Assembly (NCBI RefSeq): GCF_019511665.1
Contig: NZ_JAEUAW010000009.1
Location: forward strand, 97,824-161,823
DNA: 64,000 nucleotides
DNA from: Microbacterium jejuense
GTDB taxonomy: Bacteria > Actinomycetota > Actinomycetes > Actinomycetales > Microbacteriaceae
Direction: 5' to 3'
Shown: positions 34,693 to 45,591 of the stretch, in pieces
Position numbering within the stretch: position 1 is the stretch's first letter
Layout of the letters: every line of letters begins with the position of its first letter
Notes under the pieces: generated by a model
What the model was told of the DNA's origin: nothing
Database searches by the model: none
The model's input: the letters and a program-made list of their open reading frames with translations, nothing else
Translations under genes and position numbers: made by a program

Positions 34693-36712
34693 GGCGGGGG
34701 CTATGAGAACGGGTGCGATCGCGCCTAGATCGTTCAGAATCGGGCTGATCGGGGCGGTTTTCACGTTGATGTTCGGTCTGCTGGCACCGGTTGCTCCGGC
34801 CGCGGCCGCTGCACCGACTGACGCGGCCACGGCCGTCGGCTCGTCGATTGTTCCCAGTGCCGATCTGACGAAGTTCCAGCCTGGCAACATCGTCAGCGAC
34901 GCAGTGTTCTTCCAGAGGGACTCCATGACGGAGGCGCAGATCCAGGCGTTCCTTGAGCAGAAAGTGCCGAGGTGTCAGGCCGGATACACGTGCTTGCGTG
35001 ACTGGTACGACACCTCGCGGACGACGGCCGCTGACGCCATGTGCGGGGCGTACTCAGGTGGAGTCCGCGAGCGTGCTTCCCGCATCATTTTCAAGGTGGC
35101 TCAGGCGTGCGGCATCAACCCGCAGGTGATCCTGGTCATGCTCCAGAAGGAACAAGGACTCGTCACTCACGTATGGCCGAGCGACTGGCGCTACACGATA
35201 GCGATGGGCCAGGGATGCCCCGACACAGCGGCGTGCGACACGCGGTACTACGGGTTCTTCAACCAGGTTTTCGGCGCGGCATGGCAACTGAAGCGCTACG
35301 CCAATCCGCCGGGAACAAGCCAGTACTTCACTTGGTATGCCCCGGGGAGGACCTGGAATGTCCGGTGGCATCCCAACGTTGCCTGCGGATCCTCACCCGT
35401 ATACATTCAGAACCAGGCAACGGCCGACCTCTACTACTACACGCCGTACCAACCGAATGCCGCGGCGCTGCGAGCTGGCTACGGCGAAGGCGACGGCTGT
35501 TCCAGCTACGGTAACCGCAACTTCTACCAGTACTTCACGGATTGGTTCGGTTCGACCCAGACCCCCGCCAACGCGTGCGCGCAGCCCGCCTCGGTGTCCA
35601 CGTCAAGTGGCGAGTTCGTGGTCAACGTCGCGTCACTCAACGCTCGCCTAGCTCCGACGACGGCGTGCGATCCGCCAGCTGGATCGCTGAGTCAAGGCAC
35701 GGTCGTTACGCGCACGGGGACAGCCGGCGACTGGTCGCGGATCCGCATCGACGGAGCGACGTTTTGGGTAAGCAGCCAATACCTGTCGCCCGCACCCGGG
35801 GCGACGTATACCGCCACGCGGCTCGCAGGAGTGAACCGCTACGACACGGCCGTCGCAGTTTCCAAGGCGGCTTATCCCGCCGGAACCCGCAAGGTGTACG
35901 TCGCGTCCGGGACCGAGTTTGCCGACGCCCTTGCTGCCGGGGCCGCAGCCGCCAAGACCGGCGCCTCCCTGCTACTGACTGAGCGGGATCTGGTTTCCGG
36001 CAGCGTCCTGGCCGAGATGCAGCGTCTGGCGCCGACGTCCGTGGTCATACTGGGAGGTCCCGACCGTATCTCGACCGCAGCTCAGGCGTCCATCGCAGCC
36101 GCGGTTCCCGCTGCGATGGTGACGCGGATCGCCGGAGTCGACCGCTACGAGACGAGCCGCCTGATCGCAGCCGAGGCGTTTCCACAGGCGACGGCGGCCT
36201 ACATCGTGACAGGCACGCGTTATCAAGATGCGGTGGCTGCCGCCGCGCTGGGCGGGGCAGTCGGGGCGCCGGTGATGCTGGTCCAGGGTTCGGACGCGAC
36301 GCTTGACGCGGGGACCGCGGCGGCGCTGCGTGCGCGAGGAGTGAAGTCCGTAACGGTCGCGGGCGACGCTTCGGCGGTGAGCGCCGGAATCGAGGCGGGC
36401 CTGCGAGCGGCCGGAATCGCCGTGACGCGGATCGGCGGCGCGAACCGGTACGCAACGAGTCTGCTGCTCAACCAGGCGGTCTATCCGAAGGGCGCGCCGA
36501 CGGTGTATCTCGCCACGGGTACTGACTTCCCCGACGCGCTCAGCGGCTCGGTGCTGGCGGCCATCACCAAGTCCCCGCTGGTGACGACTCCGGGAAACTG
36601 CCTGTCCGGTCCCGCGAAATCGTGGTTCATCGTCAACAACGTTCAGAAGATCACACTCGTAGGCGGCGAGCCGACGCTCAACGCTGACGTCGCGCGTTCG
36701 ACTCGCTGCTGA
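34691..36712 (+). CDS. Secreted cell-wall protein: lysozyme-like domain, SH3-like domain and three CWB2 repeats
   Basis: This 673-residue protein has a signal peptide (MAGAMRTGAIAPRSFRIGLIG..., cleavage near APAAAAA), then a ~240-residue domain often annotated hemagglutinin-like in actinobacteria, whose ACGINPQVILVMLQKEQGLVTHV resembles a lysozyme/transglycosylase active-site helix with a candidate catalytic Glu. Conserved cysteines (CQAGYTC, DTAACD, ACGSSP) suggest disulfides. An SH3-like domain (about 305-370) leads to three cell-wall-binding repeats (RLAGVNRYDTA, RIAGVDRYETS, RIGGANRYATS). It is probably a wall-anchored muralytic enzyme; catalysis is inferred. Base composition is less GC-rich than nearby housekeeping genes. 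Confidence 0.85.
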   Translation: MAGAMRTGAIAPRSFRIGLIGAVFTLMFGLLAPVAPAAAAAPTDAATAVGSSIVPSADLTKFQPGNIVSDAVFFQRDSMTEAQIQAFLEQKVPRCQAGYTCLRDWYDTSRTTAADAMCGAYSGGVRERASRIIFKVAQACGINPQVILVMLQKEQGLVTHVWPSDWRYTIAMGQGCPDTAACDTRYYGFFNQVFGAAWQLKRYANPPGTSQYFTWYAPGRTWNVRWHPNVACGSSPVYIQNQATADLYYYTPYQPNAAALRAGYGEGDGCSSYGNRNFYQYFTDWFGSTQTPANACAQPASVSTSSGEFVVNVASLNARLAPTTACDPPAGSLSQGTVVTRTGTAGDWSRIRIDGATFWVSSQYLSPAPGATYTATRLAGVNRYDTAVAVSKAAYPAGTRKVYVASGTEFADALAAGAAAAKTGASLLLTERDLVSGSVLAEMQRLAPTSVVILGGPDRISTAAQASIAAAVPAAMVTRIAGVDRYETSRLIAAEAFPQATAAYIVTGTRYQDAVAAAALGGAVGAPVMLVQGSDATLDAGTAAALRARGVKSVTVAGDASAVSAGIEAGLRAAGIAVTRIGGANRYATSLLLNQAVYPKGAPTVYLATGTDFPDALSGSVLAAITKSPLVTTPGNCLSGPAKSWFIVNNVQKITLVGGEPTLNADVARSTRC

Positions 36713-36758
36713 CGGTCAGGGCCGTAGGCGGCGCCGGCGGCCCACACCTTCAGCAGCG
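36704..36758. terminator. Nested hairpin between convergent genes
   Basis: Outer 9-bp stem CGCTGCTGA / TCAGCAGCG with an inner GGGCCG / CGGCCC stem. It spans the stop of the CWB2 gene and lies before the stop of the convergent rfbC-rfbD gene. Confidence 0.45.
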
Positions 36759-36776
36759 GGCGGACTCGATGTTGTG

Positions 36777-38185
36777 TCAGGGACGCAGGTAGGCCATGAG
36801 CGACGCGTCGGCATCAGTTGGCACGAACCCTGCCCCGATGATCTTGGACAGGTCCAGCACACTGTTCGCGGGACGTGGGGCGATTGGCGCTGGGGCGGCG
36901 GAGAAGTACTCCTCGGTGGAGACGCCCGTCACACGGTGAGGATCGTGGCCTGACAGCTCGAACACACGACGAGCGATCCCTGCCCACGAGCAGGGCTCGC
37001 CGGCGCCAGTGAGGTTGTAGACACCGTACGGAGAGTTGCTCTCGATCAGGTGTCGGATGCCACGGGCGATCTCGTCGGTGAAAGTCAGTCGTCCCACCTG
37101 GTCGTCGACAACCTTCGGATCGACACCTCGATCCGCAAGCGACGCCATCGTGCGGACGAAGTTGTTCCCCTGGCCTATGACCCACGACGTGCGGACGATG
37201 TAGTGGCGGGGCACGGTCGCCACGGCGACATCCCCCGCGGCCTTTGTCTGGCCGTAAACCCCGAGCGGTGAGTAGGGCTCCTCTTCAGAGTGCTCGCCGT
37301 CATGTGTACCGTCGAAGACGTAGTCGCTTGAGACGTGTACGAGGGTGATGCCGTTCTCTGCGGCGATCCGACTGAGTAGGGCTACACCGTTGACGTTGGC
37401 CGCCCATGCGTCGCGGCGCCCCTTCGGTGTCTCGGCGAGGTCCACTGCCGTGTACGCGCCGGCGTTGATGATGACGCCGTAGTCGCGCCACCGTCGTGCG
37501 GAGCCCAGCCCCGGGGAGGTGAGGTCCAGTTCATCGCGGGACGTGAACTCGACATGCCTCGCGTCGGCGAACTCCGCGCGCAGCGCGCGCCCCAATTGAC
37601 CGTTCGCGCCCAGCACGAGCGTCTTGCGCGGTTGCATCGGCATGACGTCCGCCAGGCGCGGGTGGGCCAGGTCCTTCGCCGAAATCTCCACCTGGTCCAG
37701 AGCAATGGGCCAGTCGATGCTGATCGTCTCATCCGCGAGGTTGAGGAACGTATACGTGGCGTCAGGCGACCAGTGATCGTTTACGAGGTAGACGTAGGCG
37801 GTGTCAGCTTCGAGCGTCTGGTAGGCGTTACCGACCCCGCGGGGGACGAAGATCGCGCGCGAGGGGTCGATCTCTGCGGTGAACACCTTTCCGAACGTCG
37901 GGCCTTCTCGCAGGTCGACCCACGCTCCAAAAATCCTGCCGGATGCGATCGAAACCCATTTGTCCCAGGGTTCGGCGTGGATACCGCGGGTGGTCCCCAC
38001 CGCGTCGTTAAACGAGATGTTGTTCTGCACGGGTCCGAAGTCCTGCAGCCCCAGCGCGGTCATCTTCTCGCGCTGCCAGTTCTCCTTGAACCACCCGCGG
38101 CTGTCGCCGTGGACGGGGAGGTCCCAAAGCACAAGCCCGGGGATGCCGGTCTCGACCGAAGCAAGTTGTTTGCCGAACTCCGTCA

Positions 38186-38186
<1 letters not shown>
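36777..38186 (-). CDS. Fused dTDP-4-dehydrorhamnose 3,5-epimerase and reductase
   Basis: One 469-residue polypeptide carries the last two steps of dTDP-L-rhamnose synthesis. Residues about 1-190 are RfbC/RmlC-like (VHGDSRGWFKENWQREKM, NNISFNDAVGTTRGIHAEPWDKWVS, FVPRGVGNAYQTLEADTAYVYLVNDHWSP). Residues about 193-469 are RfbD/RmlD-like, with LVLGANGQLGRAL, INAGAYTAVDLAE, HVSSDYVFDG and the catalytic YGQTKAAGD. The ATG overlaps the rfbB stop (TGATG). The epimerase-reductase fusion is seen in other actinobacteria. Products feed rhamnosyl transfer to wall polymers. Confidence 0.94.
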
Positions 38187-39196
<1,010 letters not shown>

Positions 39197-39263
39197 CTGG
39201 CAGCCGCCTCGCCGCTCGTGCGGCGACCGCGCTGCACTCAGGATCTCCCGGGCATCGGTCGAA

Positions 39264-39269
39264 TAGGCT
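39264..39269 (+). promoter_or_regulatory. -10 box (TAGGCT) of the GT-C-like membrane gene
   Basis: TAGGCT 8 nt before the GTG; divergent from the rfbB promoter. Confidence 0.5.
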
Positions 39270-39277
39270 AGGCGACA

Positions 39278-40783
39278 GTGCGCTCCTCGACACGAGTTTG
39301 CGGCACGGATCATGCGATGCAGCGTGCGTTGCTGAGAATCACCGAAAGGCACGGAATGGTCGAGGGGCGAGCGTCGGTCGACGATGCACCGACGATGGAC
39401 GAAGCAGGCGACGCGGAACACACTGTCGGCGTGGACCGCGCGGCGACACCGAAATGGATGCAGCGCAACAGCCGCCTGGTGGACTGGATCGTCGCGATCA
39501 TCCTTGTGATCGCGAGCGTGGTTCTCGTGGTGTGGCAGGTGCCACAGCACAAGATGGTCTCGCCGATCGACGAGTACGTCTACATCGACTACCTCGCCAA
39601 GGTACCCACCCAGCTAGTCGTGCATCGTGGCGAGGAGACGGGCGAGTATGCGCGACTGTACCTCTCGTGCAACGGTGTCAGGACGCTGGGGTACTACCCT
39701 GCGGACTTCTGCACCGACTGGCAGGAAGCCGACGAGGCGACGATGCCCAACGGCGGGAAGACGACCGCCGACATCTACACCCCCGTGTACTTCGGCGCGA
39801 CGTGGCTCCTCGCCCAGCCGCTCATGCTTCTGGGCATGAGCGACATCACCGAGGCGGGTCGCTACACCGGTGTCGTCTGGCTGGCTGCTGCAGCCGTGTT
39901 GCTGTATCTGACTCTGCGGAGGCTACGGGTCGACGTGGTGACGGCGGGTTCGCTGGGACTGCTGATGGTCGGCTCCCTCTCCGCATACTGGTCGAACACC
40001 TACATCAGCACCGATGCGATGTCGTTGCTAGCCGGAGCGCTGATGGCGTTCCTCCTCACCATGTTCCTTCGCGGATCACGGTGGGTTCCGTGGCTGTTCG
40101 TCGGGTCGGCTGTCGTGCTCACTCTCGCGAAGATGCAGAATCTCATGGGCGTGGCCGCCGCCGCGGTCACGTTGATCCTCTGGGCGCTCACCGATGCGGT
40201 CCGCCGGGGCCGCGGAGCCGAGAGGCGCTGGATCTCTCTGGTACGCGACCGGCGCGTGATCGCGGCGTTCGCGGCCGTCGTCGTCTCCGTTGTCGCGCAG
40301 GGCGTCTGGGCAGTCATCCGCAACCTGATCGTCGCCGACACACGAGCGGACCAGGGCGTCGAGGCGCCGTTGAGCAAGCGTGCACTGGCCGAAGAAGTAC
40401 TGCGCTTCTTTCCTGGGGTCTCGAAGGGGGCGATCGATCCGGGGCTGCTGGGAATCGCCGCGCAGATCGCTTCGGCCGTCATGGCCTGGATCATCGTCGC
40501 CGGTGTGATCGGTCTGATCGCCGCATCGCGTCGAGGGTCGCGCTCCGAGTCGCTGGCGCTCGCGACATTCTTTGTCGCGCTCGTTTCGGGGCCGCTTCTG
40601 GCCATAGCGACGGTGGTGATGGCGGGTTACTACTTCTATCTCCCGGCGCGGTACGGCATGTCGCTCCTGGCGTTCTTCCTCGTGTGCGCTGGCCTCCTGT
40701 TCACGCGCTCGGTGTGGACACGCTGGTTCTCTGTGGTCGCGGCTGTGGTGAGCTACGTCGCAGTGATGACCCTCACCGGGTGA
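39278..40783 (+). CDS. Polytopic GT-C-like membrane glycosyltransferase candidate
   Basis: This 501-residue protein has a ~65-residue cytoplasmic N-terminus and about ten membrane helices. The first extracellular loop begins SPIDEYVYIDYLAKVP, an acidic DE motif in the position where GT-C enzymes (and the DUF2142 group) carry catalytic acids; these enzymes use lipid-linked sugars. The loop also contains a Cys pair (SCNGVR..., DFCTDW). Location between the rhamnose genes suggests sugar transfer onto the wall polymer on the outer face, but the donor is unknown. Starts at a downstream ATG (39314) would also retain all helices. Confidence 0.72.
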   Translation: MRSSTRVCGTDHAMQRALLRITERHGMVEGRASVDDAPTMDEAGDAEHTVGVDRAATPKWMQRNSRLVDWIVAIILVIASVVLVVWQVPQHKMVSPIDEYVYIDYLAKVPTQLVVHRGEETGEYARLYLSCNGVRTLGYYPADFCTDWQEADEATMPNGGKTTADIYTPVYFGATWLLAQPLMLLGMSDITEAGRYTGVVWLAAAAVLLYLTLRRLRVDVVTAGSLGLLMVGSLSAYWSNTYISTDAMSLLAGALMAFLLTMFLRGSRWVPWLFVGSAVVLTLAKMQNLMGVAAAAVTLILWALTDAVRRGRGAERRWISLVRDRRVIAAFAAVVVSVVAQGVWAVIRNLIVADTRADQGVEAPLSKRALAEEVLRFFPGVSKGAIDPGLLGIAAQIASAVMAWIIVAGVIGLIAASRRGSRSESLALATFFVALVSGPLLAIATVVMAGYYFYLPARYGMSLLAFFLVCAGLLFTRSVWTRWFSVVAAVVSYVAVMTLTG

Positions 40784-40828
40784 CGCCCTCGAGGCTGCCG
40801 ACGGTTTGGAGCGAGTCAGCAGATAGCC

Positions 40829-40834
40829 CAGACT
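40829..40834 (+). promoter_or_regulatory. -10-like box (CAGACT) of rfbA
   Basis: CAGACT 6 nt before the ATG; the spacer AGAGGA could also act as a close ribosome site. Confidence 0.45.
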
Positions 40835-40840
40835 AGAGGA

Positions 40841-41713
40841 ATGCGTGGCATCATCCTCGCCGGCGGCACCGGCTCGCGGCTCCACCCGATCACCCTCGGC
40901 ATCTCGAAGCAGCTGGTCCCGGTCTACGACAAGCCGATGATCTATTACCCGCTCTCCACGCTGATCCTCGCTGGCATCCAGGACATCCTGATCATCACGA
41001 CACCTCAGGACTCGGACCAGTTCCAGCGACTTCTCGGGGATGGTTCACGGTTCGGCGTCTCGCTGACGTACAAGACGCAGCCCTCTCCAGACGGCCTCGC
41101 TCAGGCTTTCGTCCTCGGTGAAGAGCACATCGGCGGCGAGAGCGCGGCGCTCGTCCTCGGCGACAACATCTTCTACGGCCAGGGCATGGGCACGCGCCTG
41201 CGTCAGTACACGGATCTCGAAGGCGGTGTGGTCTTCGGATACTGGGTGGACGACCCGACGGCCTACGGGGTCGTGGAGTTCGACGCGGATGGCAGGGTCG
41301 TTTCGCTGGAGGAGAAGCCGACGGCGCCGAAAAGCAATTACGCAGTTCCCGGCCTCTACTTCTATGACAACGACGTCGTGGAGATCGCCAAGAACCTCAC
41401 TCCGTCGCCTCGTGGCGAACTCGAGATCACCGACGTGAACAAGGCTTACCTCGAGAGAGGCGCCCTGCAGGTGGAACTCCTGCCCCGCGGGACGGCCTGG
41501 CTTGACACCGGCACTTTCGACTCTCTCAGCGAGGCCACAGACTTCATCCGTACGGTCGAGAAGCGCCAGGGTCTCTCTATCGGCTGCCCTGAGGAAGTCG
41601 CCTGGCGCATGGGCTTCCTCTCCGATGACGAACTGCGCACGCGCGCAGAGCCGCTGGTGAAGAGCGGTTACGGCGCCTACCTTCTCAAGGCGCTCGAGCA
41701 GGGGCGACACTGA
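40841..41713 (+). CDS. rfbA: Glucose-1-phosphate thymidylyltransferase
   Basis: RfbA makes dTDP-glucose, the first step to dTDP-L-rhamnose. The 290-residue protein has the nucleotidyltransferase signature [13 protein letters not shown], then [50 protein letters not shown] and [14 protein letters not shown], all diagnostic. It is the first gene of a rightward run with the two RgpF-type proteins; the next gene begins at or just after its stop. With rfbB and the rfbC-rfbD fusion, all four dTDP-rhamnose activities are present. Confidence 0.97.
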   Translation: MRGIILAGGTGSRLHPITLGISKQLVPVYDKPMIYYPLSTLILAGIQDILIITTPQDSDQFQRLLGDGSRFGVSLTYKTQPSPDGLAQAFVLGEEHIGGESAALVLGDNIFYGQGMGTRLRQYTDLEGGVVFGYWVDDPTAYGVVEFDADGRVVSLEEKPTAPKSNYAVPGLYFYDNDVVEIAKNLTPSPRGELEITDVNKAYLERGALQVELLPRGTAWLDTGTFDSLSEATDFIRTVEKRQGLSIGCPEEVAWRMGFLSDDELRTRAEPLVKSGYGAYLLKALEQGRH

Positions 41714-41730
41714 CCGAGAAGAGCGCTTCG

Positions 41731-43644
41731 TTGGTTTCGAGAACCGTGACTCCGCCAACTTCCCTTCCGAGCGACTGCCGGCGCCTGGTCGTCTACGTCG
41801 TCTGGGACAGACGAGGCGACGTGGAGCCTTACATTCCCCACGCGCTGGGTGCCCTTCGGCAGCACGCAGCGCGCATCGTCGTCGTCGTGAACGGCAAGCT
41901 GAGCGACGACGGACGGGCGGCACTCGAGCCCGTGTCGGATGAGATCCTCGTGCGCGACAACGTGGGCTTCGATATCTGGGGCCACAAGGCAGGGCTCGAT
42001 CATGTCGGCCCTGCGATCGCCGAGTACGACGAAGTGGTGCTGACCAATGACACCTGGTTCGGGCCGATTCGGCCGTACGGACCGGTCTTCGAGAGGATGG
42101 CGCAGCAGGACGTCCACTTCTGGGGAATGACAGATCACGCCCGGGAGGAGCCGAATCCGTTCACCGGGGACGGCGTACTCCACTACCACCTGCAGTCCTT
42201 CTGGATCGCGATCCGCCGAGGGATGTTCGACACCGAGGCATGGCGGGAATATTGGCGCGAGCTTCCTCCGATGCCGGGCTATTTCGATGCGGTGCTCAAG
42301 CACGAGGCGGTCTTCACCGAGCACTTCGCGACGCGCGGATACACGCACGCGGCCGCATTCCCCTCGTCGCAGTACCCGACTGATCATCCGGCGCTCTTCA
42401 ATCCGGATCTGCTGATCGACGACGGCTGCCCCCTGCTCAAGCGGAGGCCGTTCTTCCACTATCCACCGTTCCTGGACCGGCACGCCGTCATCGGGCGCGA
42501 GATTCTGCAGACCGTTGAAACGCACGGCTTCCCCATGCCGGTCATCTGGCACGATCTCGCCCGCAATGTGGCGCCGCACACGCTCAACACGGATGCCGCA
42601 ATGCTGGAGGTCCTCTCCGACCTCGAGGAGGCGTACGAGCCCGCACGTGCCATGCGGATCGCGGCCGTGGTGAACATCGTTCATCCCGACATGACCGACG
42701 CGCTCCTCGATCGCATAGAGCGCCTGCCAGGCGATGTGCACGTCTTCCTGACGACAAACGAGCAACGTCGGGCAGATGCGATCCGTGAGGTCTTGCACGA
42801 GCGAGGCCGCGATGACGTCGCACTCCGGATCGTGCCCTCGAAGGCCGGTAAGCATATGAGTGCCTTCCTCATCGAATATCCGGAAGTGTTCGAGCCAGAT
42901 CGATTCGACCTGGTCGTCAAGCTCCACTCGAAGCGATCGGCCAAGAAGTCGTACAACGCGAGCAGGTACTTCACGCGCCATCAGCTTGACAACCTGCTGA
43001 GCTCCCCGGGTTACGCCGCGAACGTCATCGGGCTGTTTCAGCGGGAACCGGGATTGGGCGTCGTGTTCCCACCGACCATCCACACGGGCGTCGCGACGAT
43101 GGGCAGCGGCTGGGGAACGTACCGGAAACGGGCCGAGGCATTGGCACATGACCTGCGCATTGATGTTCCCATCGACGAGATCACGCCTCTCGCCCCCTTC
43201 GGAGGCATGTGGATCGCTCGGCCCGAGGCGCTGCGACGCCTGACCGAGCGGGTTTGGACCTACGAGGAGTTCGAGCCGGATTCCCGCTTCCCCGACGCGC
43301 CGCTGGGCCCCACGATCGAGCGCCTGATCGCCAACGCGGCCGGGGAGCTGGGGTTCCACGTCCGCACAGTCCTCAACGCGGAGCATGCCGAGCTCAGCCA
43401 CACATCCCTTGAGTTCAAGCTCGACCAGCTTTCCTCCACGACACCGGGGTACCCAGTCGAGCAGATCCAATTCCTCCATCGGGCCGGCCCAACGGGCCAC
43501 GGTGGAGCGGCCGGCCTCGCCCGAATGTATCTTCAGTTGAACCATCCGTCAGCGGCGCGCACGATCTCGCCGGTCTACCAGGCGGTGCGTAGGGTCGCGG
43601 GCGCTGGTCGCCGGATTCTCAAAGGGATCGGAGGCGGGCGATGA
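41731..43644 (+). CDS. Rhamnan synthesis protein F (RgpF) family glycosyltransferase, copy 1
   Basis: RgpF-family proteins take part in rhamnan/rhamnose-glucose wall polysaccharide synthesis. The ~637-residue protein has the family core: LVVYVVWDRRGDVEPYI, VRDNVGFDIWGHKAGLD, LTNDTWFGPIRPY, FWGMTDH, HYHLQSFWIA, then a second half with VVNIVHPDMTDALLDRIERL and LVVKLHSKRS. The start is unsure: TTG is used here, GTG at 41746 is possible, and a CTG at 41710 overlaps the rfbA stop. No signal peptide is seen, so it likely acts on the inner membrane face. It is 4 bp-coupled to a paralogue. Confidence 0.88.
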   Translation: MVSRTVTPPTSLPSDCRRLVVYVVWDRRGDVEPYIPHALGALRQHAARIVVVVNGKLSDDGRAALEPVSDEILVRDNVGFDIWGHKAGLDHVGPAIAEYDEVVLTNDTWFGPIRPYGPVFERMAQQDVHFWGMTDHAREEPNPFTGDGVLHYHLQSFWIAIRRGMFDTEAWREYWRELPPMPGYFDAVLKHEAVFTEHFATRGYTHAAAFPSSQYPTDHPALFNPDLLIDDGCPLLKRRPFFHYPPFLDRHAVIGREILQTVETHGFPMPVIWHDLARNVAPHTLNTDAAMLEVLSDLEEAYEPARAMRIAAVVNIVHPDMTDALLDRIERLPGDVHVFLTTNEQRRADAIREVLHERGRDDVALRIVPSKAGKHMSAFLIEYPEVFEPDRFDLVVKLHSKRSAKKSYNASRYFTRHQLDNLLSSPGYAANVIGLFQREPGLGVVFPPTIHTGVATMGSGWGTYRKRAEALAHDLRIDVPIDEITPLAPFGGMWIARPEALRRLTERVWTYEEFEPDSRFPDAPLGPTIERLIANAAGELGFHVRTVLNAEHAELSHTSLEFKLDQLSSTTPGYPVEQIQFLHRAGPTGHGGAAGLARMYLQLNHPSAARTISPVYQAVRRVAGAGRRILKGIGGGR

Positions 43645-45533
43645 CTGCCGATGCGATTCCTGTGACCGCGGCTGACACTCGTCGGCTGATCATTTACGCC
43701 GTCTGGGACCGTCGCGGCGGGATCGAGGATTATGTGCTCTTCGCCCTCGACGCCTTGCGGTCGCATGCGACGCGGATCGTCGTCGTGGCGAACGGCACGC
43801 TGAGTCCCGCGGCCAGGGCCAGTCTGGAAGGGCGCGCCGACGTGGTGATCGTCCGCGACAACGTCGGGTTCGACATAGGAGCTCACAAGGCCGGTCTTGA
43901 GCACGTCGGCGACGGCGTCTCCGACTTCGACGAGATCATCCTCACCAACGACACCTGGTTCGGTCCGGTCCGCCCCTTCGCGCCGGTCCTGGAGAGGATG
44001 GCGGCCGTGCCGGTCGCCTTCTGGGGAATGACCGACCACCCCGAGGTCGCGCCGAATCCATTCTCGGGGACGGGCGTACTGCCGTACCACCTGCAGTCGT
44101 TCTGGATCGCGGTGCGTCCGCAGCTGTTCCTGTCGGAGGCATGGCGCGACTACTGGCGTGACCTGCCCGAGATGGCAACCGTCCAGGATGCCGTGCTGCT
44201 GCACGAGGCGAGCTTCACTCGTCACTTCGCAGCGCAAGGCTTCGACCACACGGTCGCGTTCCCGTCCAGCGACTTTCCGAGCGAGCATCCGGCGCTCTTC
44301 AACGCCGACCTCCTCATCGAGGCGGGCTGCCCGCTGCTGAAGCGACGACCGTTCCTGCATTGGCCGCCGTTCCTGGATCGCCATGCCGTCGTCGGGCGGT
44401 GGGTCATGGAGACGGCCGAGCGTCATGGGTATCCGATAGAGCTGGCATGGCGGAGTCTGGCCCGCAACGTCGAGCCGCGTGTGCTGTACACGGATGCCGC
44501 AATGCACAAGGTCGTTCCTCACCGCGACATGGGCTACGACGCTTCGCGCCCGTTCCGGGTCGCAGCGCTCCTGCACATTTTCTACGTCGAGATGACCGAC
44601 GAGATGCTCGACCTCGTCGACGCGTTGCCCGGCACGTACGATCTGTTCATCACTACCCCTGACGCCGACAAGGCCGCCGCCATCGCTGCGCTGATCGATC
44701 AGCGGCCGCGTGAGGGCCGCGCCGTCGAGGTCAGGGTGGTCGAGAATGCGGGCCGGGACCAGAGCGCATTCCTCATCGGATGCAGGGACGTCGTCCTCGA
44801 CGGCGGCTACGATCTCATCGTCAAGCTCCATTCGAAGAAGACACCGCAAGACGGTTACAACGTCGGGCGCCACTTCAAAGCCCAGCAGTTCGGGAACCTC
44901 CTTCCGAGCCCGGGATACGCTGCGAACGTCCTGGCCATGTTCCAGAAGGAGCCCGGCCTGGGCCTCGTCTATCCGCCGATGATCCATCTCGGCTACCCGA
45001 CGATGGGCCGCGGGTGGTGGTCGAACAAGCCGGGATTCGAGAAGTACTGCCGAGAACTCGGCATCCATGTCCCGCTGGATGAGATCTCGCCGATGGCCCC
45101 GTACGGCTCGATGTACATCGCCCGTCCCGAGGCGTTGCGTCTTCTCGTCGAGCATCCCTGGACCTACGACGGATTCGGGGGAGCGGACGCGTACCGTGAC
45201 GGGGGTCTGGCGCACATTCTTGAGCGGATGCCCTCTTACGCGGCCGCGGAGCTCGGGTATCACACCCGGACCGTGTCGACGCCGGAGTACACCTCGATCA
45301 GCCACACCTCGATGCAGTTCAACTTCGATCAGATGTCTGCGACGATTCCCGGCGACAGCGTAGATCGGATCATGTTCATCAAACGGGCGGGATACGTCGG
45401 CCAAGGGCGCTTCCGCGATTTCGTCCGGATGTACTTCGGGCTTCATCCCCGGATCGGCCGCCGGCTCGGGTGGATGACGGACCCGTCCAATCGCCTGGTG
45501 CGGCTCGCTTCGCGTTTGACACCGCGCCGGTGA
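43641..45533 (+). CDS. Rhamnan synthesis protein F (RgpF) family glycosyltransferase, copy 2
   Basis: This 630-residue paralogue of the preceding protein shares its layout: LIIYAVWDRRGGIEDYV, VRDNVGFDIGAHKAGLE, LTNDTWFGPVRPF, FWGMTDHPEVAPNPFSG, PYHLQSFWIAV, LIVKLHSKKTPQDGYN, YPPMIHLGYPTMGRGWW. The ATG overlaps the stop of copy 1 (ATGA), so the two are made together and may act in sequence or as a complex on one rhamnose-containing chain. The pair probably arose by tandem duplication and then diverged. Exact linkage made is unknown. Confidence 0.9.
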   Translation: MTADAIPVTAADTRRLIIYAVWDRRGGIEDYVLFALDALRSHATRIVVVANGTLSPAARASLEGRADVVIVRDNVGFDIGAHKAGLEHVGDGVSDFDEIILTNDTWFGPVRPFAPVLERMAAVPVAFWGMTDHPEVAPNPFSGTGVLPYHLQSFWIAVRPQLFLSEAWRDYWRDLPEMATVQDAVLLHEASFTRHFAAQGFDHTVAFPSSDFPSEHPALFNADLLIEAGCPLLKRRPFLHWPPFLDRHAVVGRWVMETAERHGYPIELAWRSLARNVEPRVLYTDAAMHKVVPHRDMGYDASRPFRVAALLHIFYVEMTDEMLDLVDALPGTYDLFITTPDADKAAAIAALIDQRPREGRAVEVRVVENAGRDQSAFLIGCRDVVLDGGYDLIVKLHSKKTPQDGYNVGRHFKAQQFGNLLPSPGYAANVLAMFQKEPGLGLVYPPMIHLGYPTMGRGWWSNKPGFEKYCRELGIHVPLDEISPMAPYGSMYIARPEALRLLVEHPWTYDGFGGADAYRDGGLAHILERMPSYAAAELGYHTRTVSTPEYTSISHTSMQFNFDQMSATIPGDSVDRIMFIKRAGYVGQGRFRDFVRMYFGLHPRIGRRLGWMTDPSNRLVRLASRLTPRR

Positions 45534-45578
45534 CTGTCCATCGGCGCGGTCGCTCGGAACGGAGCCGGCTGCATCTGG

Positions 45579-45584
45579 GAGAAT
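45579..45584 (+). promoter_or_regulatory. -10-like box (GAGAAT) of the GT2 gene
   Basis: GAGAAT 7 nt before the ATG at 45592; favours that start over the ATG at 45583. Confidence 0.4.
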
Positions 45585-45591
45585 GGAGCAC

